The position numbers were made by a program, and so were the translations under genes. Of a stretch of DNA of 64,000 nucleotides, positions 9,460 through 19,929 are shown one piece after another; within the stretch, counting starts at the first letter, position 1; every line of letters starts with the position of its first letter. The notes under the pieces were generated by a model, which saw only the letters and a list, made by a program, of their open reading frames with translations, was not told the DNA's origin and did not search any database. Origin of the DNA: Lycorma delicatula (taxonomy: Eukaryota; Arthropoda; Insecta; Hemiptera; Fulgoridae); contig NC_134465.1 in assembly GCF_047948215.1 (NCBI RefSeq), forward strand, positions 39,532,153-39,596,152. Direction: 5' to 3'.

Positions 9460-12400
9460 ATTATTTAAGAATCTTATTATTTAATAACCGACTGTCAGTT
9501 TTTACTGCTTCACTATGAATACAAATCTTTCAAATCAAATTGTTGTGGCAGTCGATTGAAGAGCTGGTTTTTACTTTGTTATGCAACTTAAGCAGAGCTT
9601 TTGACTCAATCGATCAGTCAATACACTTATGTAAATGTTAAACGTGTGGTATAATATTATAGCTTATAATCGGTTCAGTTTTTAATAAATTGGTTGCATA
9701 TAATATGTTGAATTACAAATAGTGTTTTAAAGATTTGTTGTGATTTCTTTTTTGGTAAATCTTTTGTACCGCAAGTTTTTTTTTTTGAAATCCTTGTTCT
9801 TCCTTCTCTTTACAAATGGCTGAGCAAATTTTCTTGACCTCCCATAGAGATATTTAATGATCATATTTTTCATGATGAGATGAATTTACAATGAAGGAAC
9901 TTATCTTCAGACAAATCTAACTTTTCTGTAATTATTGTAAATGATATCACCCTTTGGTTCCAGTCCAATCCCGGTCGAGCGCGACATTTCATATGCTACA
10001 AAATTTCCATTTCATATTTCCTCATGTAAGCTTCAAGCTTATAAAATTGAAAATGTTAACTTATCTTTGTATTTATATCTATGAATGTACAAACTTTGCC
10101 GAAAAAGAATAGTCAATTACTTTTAAAAAAATAACAGTAGCCACCTCTATCAAACAGACAACTCGACTGTTTTCATACAATTACACTCCACTTTGGTTTA
10201 TGAGGAAAGACCTTATTACACATCAGTTACCATTTTTAATAAATTACTTAACCGTTTAAAATATATTCCCACGATCGGTTTAAAATGCAATTAAAAATTT
10301 TGTTTACATTAACAATTTTATTACTCTTCTTAGATTTAATAGTAAAATAAAAACCTGTATCTCATTCGATATGTGTATATTTAAATAAGTTGTATTAATA
10401 CTTTCTAATTGTGAACTATGTTATAGCTAATATTTATATAATATTTTCATTATTTACCTTAGTATTATTTCATGTGTTTGTGTTTTAAATAAGTAATGTG
10501 AATTTTTCACATACAACACTATTTCATTTGTGTTTTTCATGATCTCTGGAACCGAGAAATAAGAGATCTACTGATAAATTTGATTTTAGTTTTTTTCAGT
10601 TCATCAAATTTTTGTTCATTCTTGAGACCTTAGAATTTTTTCTTAAATTGTACTTCAAAAAGTGCAATACTGTTTTCTAATCCCCTTTTGCCTTATTTAA
10701 CAGTAAAAATGGTTTCGTTTACGTTTAATATATTATTTATTGAAATTTAAAAACCGTCGACTTCAGCAATGATTGTCCAGCTACAGAAAATATTTTGGAG
10801 GAGGTTAAATAATTTCTGAAACATAATAAAACCGTGATATTATTGAACTATTTATAGATTTTTTTTATTAAATTTATTGTACTATTTGAATATCGAAAAA
10901 GCTAGAAACTGAAATCAAAGATTATGTTTTAAATATTAATTTCTAAAAGGTGGTGCCAAGTGTCAAAATAGCACCACTTGTAATTTGCGTTGTTTGCTGG
11001 GCCATGAGAGAACACCCATTTCTTCTTTCATATTAGTTCTCTTATATAAAACGGCTAAGTTTGAAATTCAGAAGTTGGAGTTGTTTTGACTGGATTACAT
11101 AAACTGTTTTATAACTATTTCCAGGTGGTAATTGGTCTTTTAGCGGAAGTTGAAGCCAAGGATTTTCATTTAATTTAATTCTAAATACTTACCAGATTGA
11201 TTTCCTAATAAGAAATACACCAAATGAAAGTAAAATTAAGTTGTGCTTGGCTGAACTTAACAGAATAAAGAACACTGAGATTGGATGTGATGAATTCCAA
11301 GCGAGATCTTTTTGTAGGTTAATTTTACACTTCTAATGACTCGTCAGTTTGATTCAGGTCTGCACATCCACTATTTACACTGCTTGTAGGTTATCGTGCA
11401 GCATCCATGCAAAAAAAATGAATATGTCCACTGTCTTTTTCAACATTACCTGAGCGTTTGACATTGTGCTTCTTGGTCTCTAAATTTTTTCCTTCCGTAT
11501 ATTAATTTGCAATAATTATTCTTTCATAAATGTTACTTCAATGTACATTAAAGAAACATTTTGTATTTTTATTTTTGCAGATGGATTTTAGCTGCACCTC
11601 TTTGATATCTATGTATATGATATCGAATATATATGATATCAAATGTATATGATATCTATGTATATATATCTTATTCATATATGACATACAATCCTCTCCA
11701 GATACGTTCGTATGCTTATTATGCGGTGATTCTTTCAATTTCTATAGCCTCGCACACTTCAGTAGTACATCTTGCTAGAAATGTGGCACATTGAAAGTCA
11801 AACCGATGAAAGCAAAAAAGTTGATTGAAAAAAAATGCGTCTAATAATTATTTTATGTATTAATCCTCTATTGAAATACGATTATGCATTTTACTTATTG
11901 TATTTTGACAAGTGACTGTTTTATCGTACACAAGTTAACAGGAAACATAAAGACTGCAGAACGCTGTACAATTGATATTTTATAGGTATACTAACCGACA
12001 CAGTACTTCCAATATTAAAAATAATTTTGGCTTTTGTTGAAAAAAGTAGCTGTGTGTATATAATTTTTTAATCGTTATAGATAATTTAATATAAGAGATT
12101 TATAAATAATTTCAATTAACCTTTTAAGTATTTTATATTTTAAGTTTACTTTTAGTAACCGATTAACTTATTGTAAAATATTTTATAAGTAATAATTTAC
12201 GATACTGGATTCAATGATAAAACACAAATATAAAGAGTGACAGAGAAACGTAAATGTTTCATTGAATAAACGAAATTCAAATATTTAGATACGCTTCCTT
12301 CTGCAGTTACCAAAATTACAGGAGTTTAACTACTTGTCTGCCATGGGATACCGTTTCGAGTCCCACCTAGTTAATAATGTGCCGCATGAAAAAACGAATT

Positions 12401-12520
12401 ATTCCTGACCGGCCGCTATACATTTTCAACAAATACTAACTTAATATTTTACAAAGTCATTTTTACCATTTTAAGAAGGTAATATAATTCATATTTACGA
12501 TCCTATCAAAATGTTGTTTT
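9460..12520. other. AT-rich intergenic stretch with one SINE remnant and a minisatellite
   Basis: No gene is visible. At 9965-10030 is a decayed SINE family B fragment (aatcccggtcgagcgcgac, then atgctacaaaatttccatt). At 11600-11675 is a short degenerate tandem of tatgatatc units. At 12305-12420 is a weak tRNA-like box B (gtttcgagtccc). CpG becomes more frequent from about 9.5 kb rightward. Confidence 0.45.
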
Positions 12521-12529
12521 TGTCCTTTG

Positions 12530-12710
12530 TTTTACTTTGTTTCAATGTTAATTTGCTGTTATTGTTCCGTGTAATATTTTTATGTTTCGTGTTGAACTCG
12601 TACCATCTACAAGTAGGTAGTTCAGTTCCTTTGTTTAGTTAACTCCTTTCAGTCTTACTTAAGACTCTGTAAGATGTGTTTTGTTTTGAGTTCATTAAAT
12701 AGTAGTACAC
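12530..12710 (+). mobile_element. Fragment of the LINE 3' UTR also seen at 850-1030
   Basis: The order of shared segments is the same as at 850-1030: a GT-rich tract, then taggtag near 12615, then agttccttngtt, then ttcagtctt, then agatgtgttttgttttgag. The copy stops abruptly at the hairpin pair 12698-12751. Confidence 0.5.
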
Positions 12711-12751
12711 TTAGGTGTACTACTATTACTTAGATCTACTAAGATCTAAGT
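12698..12751. repeat. Two adjacent perfect hairpins at a LINE-LINE junction
   Basis: Hairpin 1 has arms aatagtagtacac (12698-12710) and its exact reverse complement (12715-12727) around ttag. Hairpin 2 has arms acttagatct (12728-12737) and agatctaagt (12742-12751) around acta. They touch each other and mark the exact border between a + strand LINE fragment and a - strand RT fragment. Confidence 0.85.
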
Positions 12752-13172
12752 TTCACTTCCATATAAAGCTATGCTCCAAACATATACTTTCAAAAATCTT
12801 TTCTTAACGTTTAAATTAATTTTTAATGTAAACAATATATATTGCTTACCGAAGGCTCGTTTCGCCTGTGCTATTCGGCATTTTACATCGCTCCTGCTTC
12901 GTCCATCTTTAGTAATTCTACTTCCCAAATAACAAACTTCTTCTACCTCCATAATCTTTTCTCTTCCTATTTTCACATTCAGTGGTCCATCTTCGTTATT
13001 TCTACTACATTTCATTACTTTCTTTTTGTTCTTGTTTACTTTCATGCGGTAGATCTTGCATAGAACTTCTTCCATGCCGTTCATTGTTTCTTCTAAATCC
13101 TTTTTACTCTCAGCTAGAGTTACTATATCATCAGCAAATCGTATCATCTTTATCTTTTCACCTTGTACTCAA
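12746..13172 (-). mobile_element. LINE reverse transcriptase fragment with catalytic FADD
   Basis: One open frame of 133 residues plus a short upstream extension (GEKIKMIRFADDI). It carries the RT motif C FADD, then VEEVCYLGSRITKDGRS, then RIAQAKRAFGKQ, and ends VYVWSIALYGSET. This is the classic downstream half of a LINE RT of the kind common in insect genomes, ending just before the W-T residues that normally follow, where the hairpins at 12698-12751 cut it. No stops occur inside, so the fragment is fairly young. It belongs to the same general type as the tails at 13997-14275 and 27244-27558 but is not collinear with either. Confidence 0.85.
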
Positions 13173-13179
13173 ATTAAGT

Positions 13180-13990
13180 ATAAATCTATAAATAAAATCA
13201 CAGAGTTAATTTTTATCAAATGCGGTCGGGAAACAGTAGTGCCTAATTTGATGGATGTTTAACTGAAAGGAATTTGGTGTTCATGGGCAATAAAGGCTTC
13301 TTCTTAAATTACTATGTACGTACTTTTGTGCGAGGGTTATTTAATAATTAAAGAAACAGATGGCAAAAAGCGAAAGAATTTCTTTATTTTTTGAACATCG
13401 GTTTTTGTTACCGATAATTTATGTCGTGTTAAGATTCCTCTAAACATTAGAAGTTAAAATAATTTCGTTTAGTTTTAGTAATATCAGGACTGCATAAATA
13501 TTTTGAGATCGACATTTTTCGTTTCGACTTTGTAAGTGTTCGGCACGCAGTTTTTAAGGGATTAATAAAAATATTCCTTTCCGCCATTCACTGGCGTATA
13601 CAGAAGAAACGCTCCTTGTTTATATATTTATGCGATAATGGATTCCAAAAACCAAAACCAAATGTTGTGCGATTTTTATGACGTCGCTGAATTTTTCTAG
13701 CACTTAAATTCGATTTGAAATTTAAAATTAAAATTGTTATCTTTTTCGTTTTACTTGGGAATGGTCGAACTGTTTGTTGTTCGATCACCTATTCTCGCTT
13801 GCCAAAAATTCCAGGAATCGGCGAGTTTATTCCTTCAAGAATCTAGTTGGTGGCATTTCAATTACCAGAGGAAAGACAATTTTTCGTTGTAGCATATATT
13901 TAAACCGGTCGACACGATATCGTCGATCGTATTTTCCGCTTTTCCATCTGATTAAAATCGCTTTAACCTCTTAAGAGATAATGAGCGCCT
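13180..13990. other. Unassigned noncoding stretch
   Basis: No recognisable gene or repeat. CpG is common here, unlike the first 9 kb. The short open frames on both strands show no family motif. Confidence 0.4.
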
Positions 13991-13996
13991 TTTTCT

Positions 13997-14275
13997 TGTC
14001 TTCGGTCATTTGACTGGTTTGATGCAGCTCTCCAAGATTCCCTATCTAGTGCTAGTCGTTTCATTTCGGTATACTCCCTACATCCTACATCCCTAACAAT
14101 TTGTTTTACATATTCCAAATGTTGCCTGCCTGCACAATGTTTCCTTCTACCTGTCCTTCCAATATTAAAGCGACTATTCCAGGATGCCTTAATATGTGGT
14201 CTATAAGTCTGTCTCTTCTTTTAACTATATGATCGCCTATCGCCCTGTTTTACTCCGAGGATATATCGTCATGTC
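13997..14275 (-). mobile_element. 3' end of a LINE ORF (conserved C-terminus)
   Basis: The minus strand encodes the typical end of this family, WRAASNQSND, directly preceded by segments resembling HLEYVKQIV and DVGCREYTEMKRLA in shifting frames. The same tail, in the + direction, is at 27244-27558. It is an independent fragment, since it lies on the wrong side of the RT piece at 12746-13172 to belong to the same copy. Confidence 0.75.
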
Positions 14276-14279
14276 ACTA

Positions 14280-14935
14280 ACCGTTCCTTTGGATTTCTCC
14301 TCCCCATTTTTATTTCTTCGGAATAGGTTCGTATTTTTTTAACTTATACAGAGGATATTCGGACTCGTACACTCAGCGTCTTCTCGAAGCGAGTAAGAAT
14401 GTCTACGAGACGATTTAAGGATTCTGTTTTCTGAGTAACGGTCGAACAGGATGTCGTCGGGGAATCTGAGCTTCCTAATCTCTTATATGTATGATTTAGG
14501 GAAAATAATAAGAAATTTGGAATCCTTCCGTTTTAAGGTTTCTTCGGAATATAAATACTGGTATGAGGCGACGTAACCGGGGAGAAAGGTTTACGTGTAC
14601 ATCCTTTTAATCGATCACCTCAGAACAAAATATGTTTTCAAAAAATTTCAGGCCGATATTTTGAAATTAAAATCTTGTTTTTAAGTACAGAGGAAAGCTG
14701 TTTTTCGAAAACGTTTTTCGAAAAATTTGATTTTTATTTCTGCCTTTGTTAATTTTTGACAAGCTGAAAAATATATCGAAAAAATTTTATGAAGTTTAAT
14801 CGACTTCAAAATACGATATCTTGTCATTTCTGTACACCTCTCGTTTGATTTTTCTTACGATTAAGGAAAATTTGAAAGTAATCGGTCGGTCGGTTCTTGC
14901 GTGATGCGATAACAAACAAAGAGACAAACTTTATA
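14280..14935. other. Unassigned noncoding stretch
   Basis: A/T-rich with runs such as ttttcgaaaacgtttttcgaaaa at 14700-14725. The style resembles dispersed noncoding repeats, but I found no second copy in the window. Confidence 0.4.
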
Positions 14936-14939
14936 CATA

Positions 14940-15365
14940 TTTCCAAATAACCGTGAACTGTTAGATCGAAAATGTGACTGATGCGTGCAAAGGTTTGCCT
15001 TCAACCTACTTACAAGTACTCCGTTTAAATTTTGAAAATCGGAACATTGTAGAGATATTATTTGAGCATCTCATTGTACCTCTCAAAACAACGGCCCAGG
15101 GGTACTCTGTTTGTTACCGGTCAATGGGGACGATCGGTCTGGCTTTCCACGAGATGCTCGCATACCTCCCTTTCTTCTCTCACACGCAATATCCCCGAAA
15201 AGCCCGTTATTGTTAAACATAATTTTTTTAAATTTATTTAATTATATTTTATTTAACGTAAATTTAATTCTTTTATTTTTGTAATATTATTGATTCGAAT
15301 CATTCACTTGAAACCCAGTTTACATTGCGATTGAGACTCACGGTTCACAGTTCATTAATTTAATT
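14940..15365 (+). repeat. Dispersed repeat family D, copy 1
   Basis: This matches 47551-47960 in the same orientation over about 420 bp: taaccgtga..tgttagatcga, then gatgcgtg, then attttgaaaatcgga, then tttgttaccggtc, then aacgtaaatttaatt, then ggttcacagttcatta. No coding capacity; class unknown. Confidence 0.75.
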
Positions 15366-15410
15366 TATTAAAATTTACATACATTTATTAATTTAGATAT
15401 AGACATCTAA

Positions 15411-15659
15411 TCTATACTATTATATAAAGAGGAAGAGGGTTTCTGTTTGTTCGGGATAAACAAAAAAACTACTCGATCAATAGTAACCAGATTTTTACCC
15501 GTGTTTCTTGGCATAACCAAGAAGGTTTTTAAATATTTCACCTCGAAAAATTTCTAAAATATATATACAAATTTTTTTTCGAGATAAAATTTATCTGAAA
15601 ACCTCAGTTATGCCAAGAACCACGAGCATATCCTCTTCTTTTTTATATAATAGTATAGA
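15411..15659. mobile_element. MITE-like element with about 30-bp terminal inverted repeats
   Basis: The left end tctatactattatataaa-gaggaagagg and the right end (reverse complement) share the first 18 bases exactly and most of the next ten. The roughly 250-bp interior is noncoding and also has an inner inverted pair (cttggcataac / gttatgccaag). The target duplication is not clear. Confidence 0.65.
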
Positions 15660-15714
15660 AATACATTTTGTTTTCCAGATGATTAGTATTTATTACGTAA
15701 CTTAAAAATTTTGT

Positions 15715-15830
15715 GCTTAGGTGTGTGATATTAAACATTATAACGGCCGTCCGGGATTCGAACGTAGAACCTTAAGGATGAAAGGTAGAGCTCCTCGCAG
15801 AGATCATCGTTTACCAATCCGGCATAAAGA
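15715..15830 (-). repeat. SINE family B, decayed copy
   Basis: gggattcgaacgtagaacctt followed by aggatgaaaggtagag matches, in reverse, the box B and anticodon region of the better copies at 36728-36896 and 46255-46415. Confidence 0.6.
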
Positions 15831-16289
15831 ACTTTATTGTTTAAGTTTTATGTATTTATTTTTATTCTTTTGTACTGAAAGGATCTTAAAAAAATACGCC
15901 GGCCGTAATTTTTAGGACGGTAATTATTTTCCTCGAACGTATACTGAAACGGCTGGAAAAGTAAGCCGAAAATTTAGCGTTTACTAAATACCTTTAACGG
16001 GTTAATTTTTTCTAGCTTTAACTTTGTGCAAACCGATAAATATAAGTACAGTAATTTATTTATTATTTCATTAAAGGAGGGAAAATTCATAATTTTATTT
16101 TTCATTTTCTCGGTTCCGAGAAAAATAAATATTTCGTTGCTTTATTTTAGTACTATTATTATATAGGGAAAATCGTATCATATATTATTTGAGGTTTCGT
16201 TATTATTATTATTATTGTATTGCATGTGCATTATTTTTTTGTATATATAGTAAATATTTATTTTACGATAAATGATCTTTTTTCCCTAG

Positions 16290-16408
16290 CGTCTGAATAC
16301 ATTCCAGAGGATCGTAAGCAACAGATTTCCTTATTTCTTAAGGAAAAATATGTTACTAATCATTTTTGTAAAATCCATGTCGTAAGCTCAATAAAACCCA
16401 AACATTAA
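16290..16408 (+). CDS. Possible terminal exon of an unknown gene
   Basis: A pyrimidine tract and CCCTAG (16281-16289) precede an open frame that encodes SEYIPEDRKQQISLF, then KEKYVTNHFCKIHV, and ends IKPKH-TAA at 16408. An AATAAA lies within the last codons (16390-16395). The amino-acid mix is protein-like rather than low complexity, and the segment is not repeated in the window. I do not recognise the family, and no matching upstream exon is seen, so this could be chance. Any first exons would lie to the left. Confidence 0.25.
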
Positions 16409-16419
16409 AATGTTTCGAC

Positions 16420-17275
16420 TTCAGTTTATAATGTTTTTTTACAAAAACCGATCGGTAACGTGTTATAATATCGAGTAGAAAAAGAATGTTGACATTTTTC
16501 TTTGTCTCGTTACTTTCTGCTTTCATCTAAACTGTGTAGAAAACGAGACGGTTTACACTTTCATTTTGTTTTTTTAATTTATCCAGATTGTGTATTAGAT
16601 ATCTATAAACATTTATACCGGCTGAATTTATGTAAAATAATGCGTACAGTTCTTTCCGATTAAGGAATTACTCTACGGAATTAAAAAAGCGTGAACATAT
16701 AGATGCGCAGTTGTTCTGCCCGGGGTGTTTGAAATATTATTTGCAGCTGTTAACATTATAATGTACCGCTACAGGACGTCGCAGGTAGAAAGAATCCATT
16801 CCCGTCAACTGACTTGTTAGAGAGTTATTTCTCGAATATTTTTCGATAAATAACACTGCTCAACAAAAAAACAAATTTTTTATTTCTTTTTTTTCTGATT
16901 TTTTTGTATTAAGAATTTTTGTATACGAATCGTAAATCGTGATTTTAAATAATTTTGGGGTGCTGAATTCAAAACTGTTATCAGAATTTGTGCAATACGT
17001 AACGTCTTTTTTAGTTATATACGATTTATCTACCGATGCTCAATATTTAAACAAAATATTAGTTATGTGTATTCATTTATAATTTAATACGATCGACTAA
17101 ATTTTTATGTATTCAAACACAGATAAATTGAAATACATTAATATAATTTTAAATCACAGTTTCTGGAAGTATAAATCGTTTTATAAATCGAAAATGTCTT
17201 TAAAATAGGACTTTTTAAAAGTTTAAATACTTGAAATCATCTTACCTATAATTTTTAAAATATGTTGACAAACTT
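16420..17275. other. Unassigned noncoding stretch
   Basis: Nothing recognisable; A/T-rich with moderate CpG. Confidence 0.4.
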
Positions 17276-17279
17276 TTTC

Positions 17280-19140
17280 TCTTGTACGATCGGTTTCTCT
17301 AAACAAAAACGGACAATAGTCCTGTCATTTCAGCATCCCATTCTCTCTGATATCGATGCTCAACGGTCAGAATAGCCTTATGAAAACGCTCTCCTTGCTC
17401 GTCGCTGACCGAGCCCAAATTTTCGGAAAAAAATTCTAGACGGGAGCGTAGGAAATGAATTTTTAATAATACAATCTAAACGTTTATAGTTTTCTAACAG
17501 CTTAAAAAAAAAAAAAAAAAAAAAAAAACAAGTAGCTTTCATCTTTTCTGTTGCACAAAAAACCACGACAACGTATTTGAAGGATTTCCGTGCAGCTAGA
17601 TCTCATTCGATAATTTCATCGTGAAAAATTGAGTCCTTAGCCGGTTTCTCGATTTGCGGACCGATAAATATACCCTCCTTCAGCTTACCGTTACTCGATT
17701 CAGGAAAATTTATTTTTAAATGATTAAATCGTGGTCCATCTTTGTCTAGTGCCTTTAGAAAAAATTTCACGAGTCCGCATTCTACGTGAAACGGCGACAA
17801 TATGATTTTACCGCTCTCGATTAATGATAAATGCGTTACATTTTTTTAACCGGCCACAATATTTTGCCGCGATGGCCAGTTCTTTACTTGGTAATGACTT
17901 TTTCTATCGCGACTACTCCAGATAAAGAAAACAATAATGTTTCGTTAACCCACCTTGTAAACCGAGAAGTAAAGCGACGACTTTCAGATCGCTGCAGCAA
18001 ACTTGCCACATATCTATTTTATCGCTTATAATTTTGATGCCGTAGTATCACACCTTTCTTTCATGTTAACTGCAAAAGCGAATGGAATGAACGGTTATTT
18101 GTTACCGTTGCGCAATAAAATTGCTTTCAAACTAACTTTAAAAGAATCGATAAAAAGACGCCATTCTTGAGGAATATTCTGAATTCCAAGCTCTTTCATC
18201 AGGCCATCGAAAGTACAAACGCACAGAGATTTTTTCATAGTAAAATAAGTCGAAAGAGTTTTATAACGCATAGTAACGTAATAAGTACTAAATATAGTAG
18301 CTTTCGTTTTTTCCGCTAAAAGATTCCACCGTTGCAGTCTAGACCCCAGAAGTTCAGCCTGCTGCTTCGATAACTTTAAATCGCGAACTTAATCATTAAG
18401 TTCATGTTGTCGAATTAAACGAGGAGATTTGTCATCAGATACAGGAAGAAATTCTTCAGTATTCTTCGAATAATTAAATATTTTATAGATTGTTTATTTA
18501 TTTTATTTCTTTTTTTAAAAAGGGGTAAAAAAGAAATTAAATTAATTTCTATAGATATTCATGCAAGTATTATTCTATTTGATGGCATTGATATTATTAC
18601 TCTTGTTATTATTGTTAGGAGAAATATTGTTTTTGATAAATCTATTTTAATTAAAAAGAGAATTTATTCATCGATGGGTATGAACCCATTAGCTCTACAT
18701 CATTTCAGATTGTTCTTCTAGCGATGTCGGATTAGATGGTGATTCAGGTATAGGTAACTCCTGTCCGTATGGTACCGGCTTTAGAGCTGAGGATATATCT
18801 GCATATTTTACGGACTTTCTATTTTTGAATGAAATTCCAAAATGTATTTGCATAGAAAAGTAGCAGTCGGTGAAGCGGTACTTAGGTTTACGCCAAACCA
18901 TCGGTATAGCAAAGGGCATGGTTCGTCTTTTCCCCTTCAACTATTCTGTTAAGATTTACCGAGCACGATATGCAAATAATATGAGACGCCCAGATTTCAT
19001 CTTGATCATCGAACGCACAATCAAAATAAAATTTATAAGCTGTTTTTATCGATTTAGAAATAGTTTTTCTTTGAGATTTAGGCGTAAATTTACCACAGAC
19101 ATAATAAAAGTTGTCTGGATGATTTGAACATCCACGAACT
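17280..19140 (-). pseudogene. Broken member of a multi-copy arthropod protein family of unknown function
   Basis: On the minus strand, pieces of one protein run from 19140 down to 17280. First is a cysteine-rich N-terminus (GCSNHPDNFYYVCGKFT, later ICISCSVNL) that looks zinc-binding. Next comes GKRRTMPFAIPMVWRKP with TDCYFSMQ, then SALKPVPYGQELPIPESP. After an interruption by mitochondrial DNA (18470-18697) it resumes with KNTEEFLPVSDDKSPRLI, LKLSKQQAELLGSRLQ, GIQNIPQEWRLFIDS, SLKAILLRNGNK, then SPFHVECGLVKFFLKALDKD, LKEGIFIGPQIEK and finally LGSVSDEQGERFHKAI. From memory, this combination is a large family predicted repeatedly in insect and other arthropod genomes as 'uncharacterized protein'; copy number suggests a mobile or selfish origin, but that is inference. 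Several frameshifts and stops, and a 25-base A run at 17504-17528, make this copy inactive. Confidence 0.75.
18470..18697 (-). pseudogene. nad2: NUMT: 5' part of mitochondrial nad2 with the end of tRNA-Met
   Basis: Read on the minus strand, the segment starts inside a mitochondrial tRNA-Met (stem and anticodon loop TGGGTTCATACCCA, anticodon CAT) and runs into nad2, whose first codon (ATT) ends at 18651. With the invertebrate mitochondrial code (ATA=Met, AGA=Ser, TGA=Trp) it is open for about 60 codons and contains LAWMSMEINLISFLPLF, the well-known N-terminal signature of insect NADH dehydrogenase subunit 2. In the nuclear code TGA would be a stop. The gene order trnM-nad2 is the ancestral insect order. 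Both borders fall inside the pseudogene 17280-19140. The open frame suggests a fairly recent transfer. Confidence 0.9.
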
Positions 19141-19249
19141 TTTTCGAAAGCCGTGTTATAGCAAATAAAAACTTTTGTATTATGAAGAATCGATGAAAAT
19201 TTAGCAAAACACTAATAATTCTGTGAAACACGACACAAGTGAAGCTAGA

Positions 19250-19925
19250 CCGAATAAGATTTTAAGTTCTGAAGCAGGAAACAACAATATCTGTATGTTG
19301 TCATCATACAGACATGTTTGTGCGCGTCTATTTCTCATGATCCAGTGTATATATTTATTTACTTTTTGTTTATTAAGCATGTGCGCATATAGTTTAAAAT
19401 TATATATACAGAAACTATTGTTAATTGTAACCGGTAATCGATCAAAATGATATTTATTTTAATGATATTTTATTTTAAACAAATTTTACAAATTTTCAAT
19501 TTACGTAAAATCTTTACGCGGTAACACAATTTCGATAGCATATTTGAAATCAGCACCCAAATTACAATGAGAAAAGTTGTGTACACGTTTGATACAAATT
19601 TTGTGTTCACCAATGTAATTATCGAAAGAATCTTTAGCACCCACACATATTTTATACTGTTAAATTACATTAGAATTTAGTGGAAACCACCTCTGATTAA
19701 AATTCGTATACTTTAAATATTTTTGAGAGGACTGGTTTTGTTTAAAAAAAGAAATTATTTCACATATATTCATTACCCGCCTTTAATAAATTTAGAGGTA
19801 CACATCTTTCCCCCTTATCGCGGGAGTTTTTAAAAACTTTGACGTAACACGTCTCCGTGCTTAGAATTTGTTAAATATGTTTCTACGTCAAAAAGAGAGA
19901 GGTAACATACGAAAACCGTTCAAAC
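19250..19925. other. Unassigned noncoding stretch
   Basis: Nothing recognised. Confidence 0.4.
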
Positions 19926-19929
19926 GAAA

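Noticed and set aside
18640..18697. A nuclear tRNA-Met gene
   Set aside because: Only the second half of a mitochondrial-type tRNA-Met is present, attached to nad2; it is part of the NUMT.
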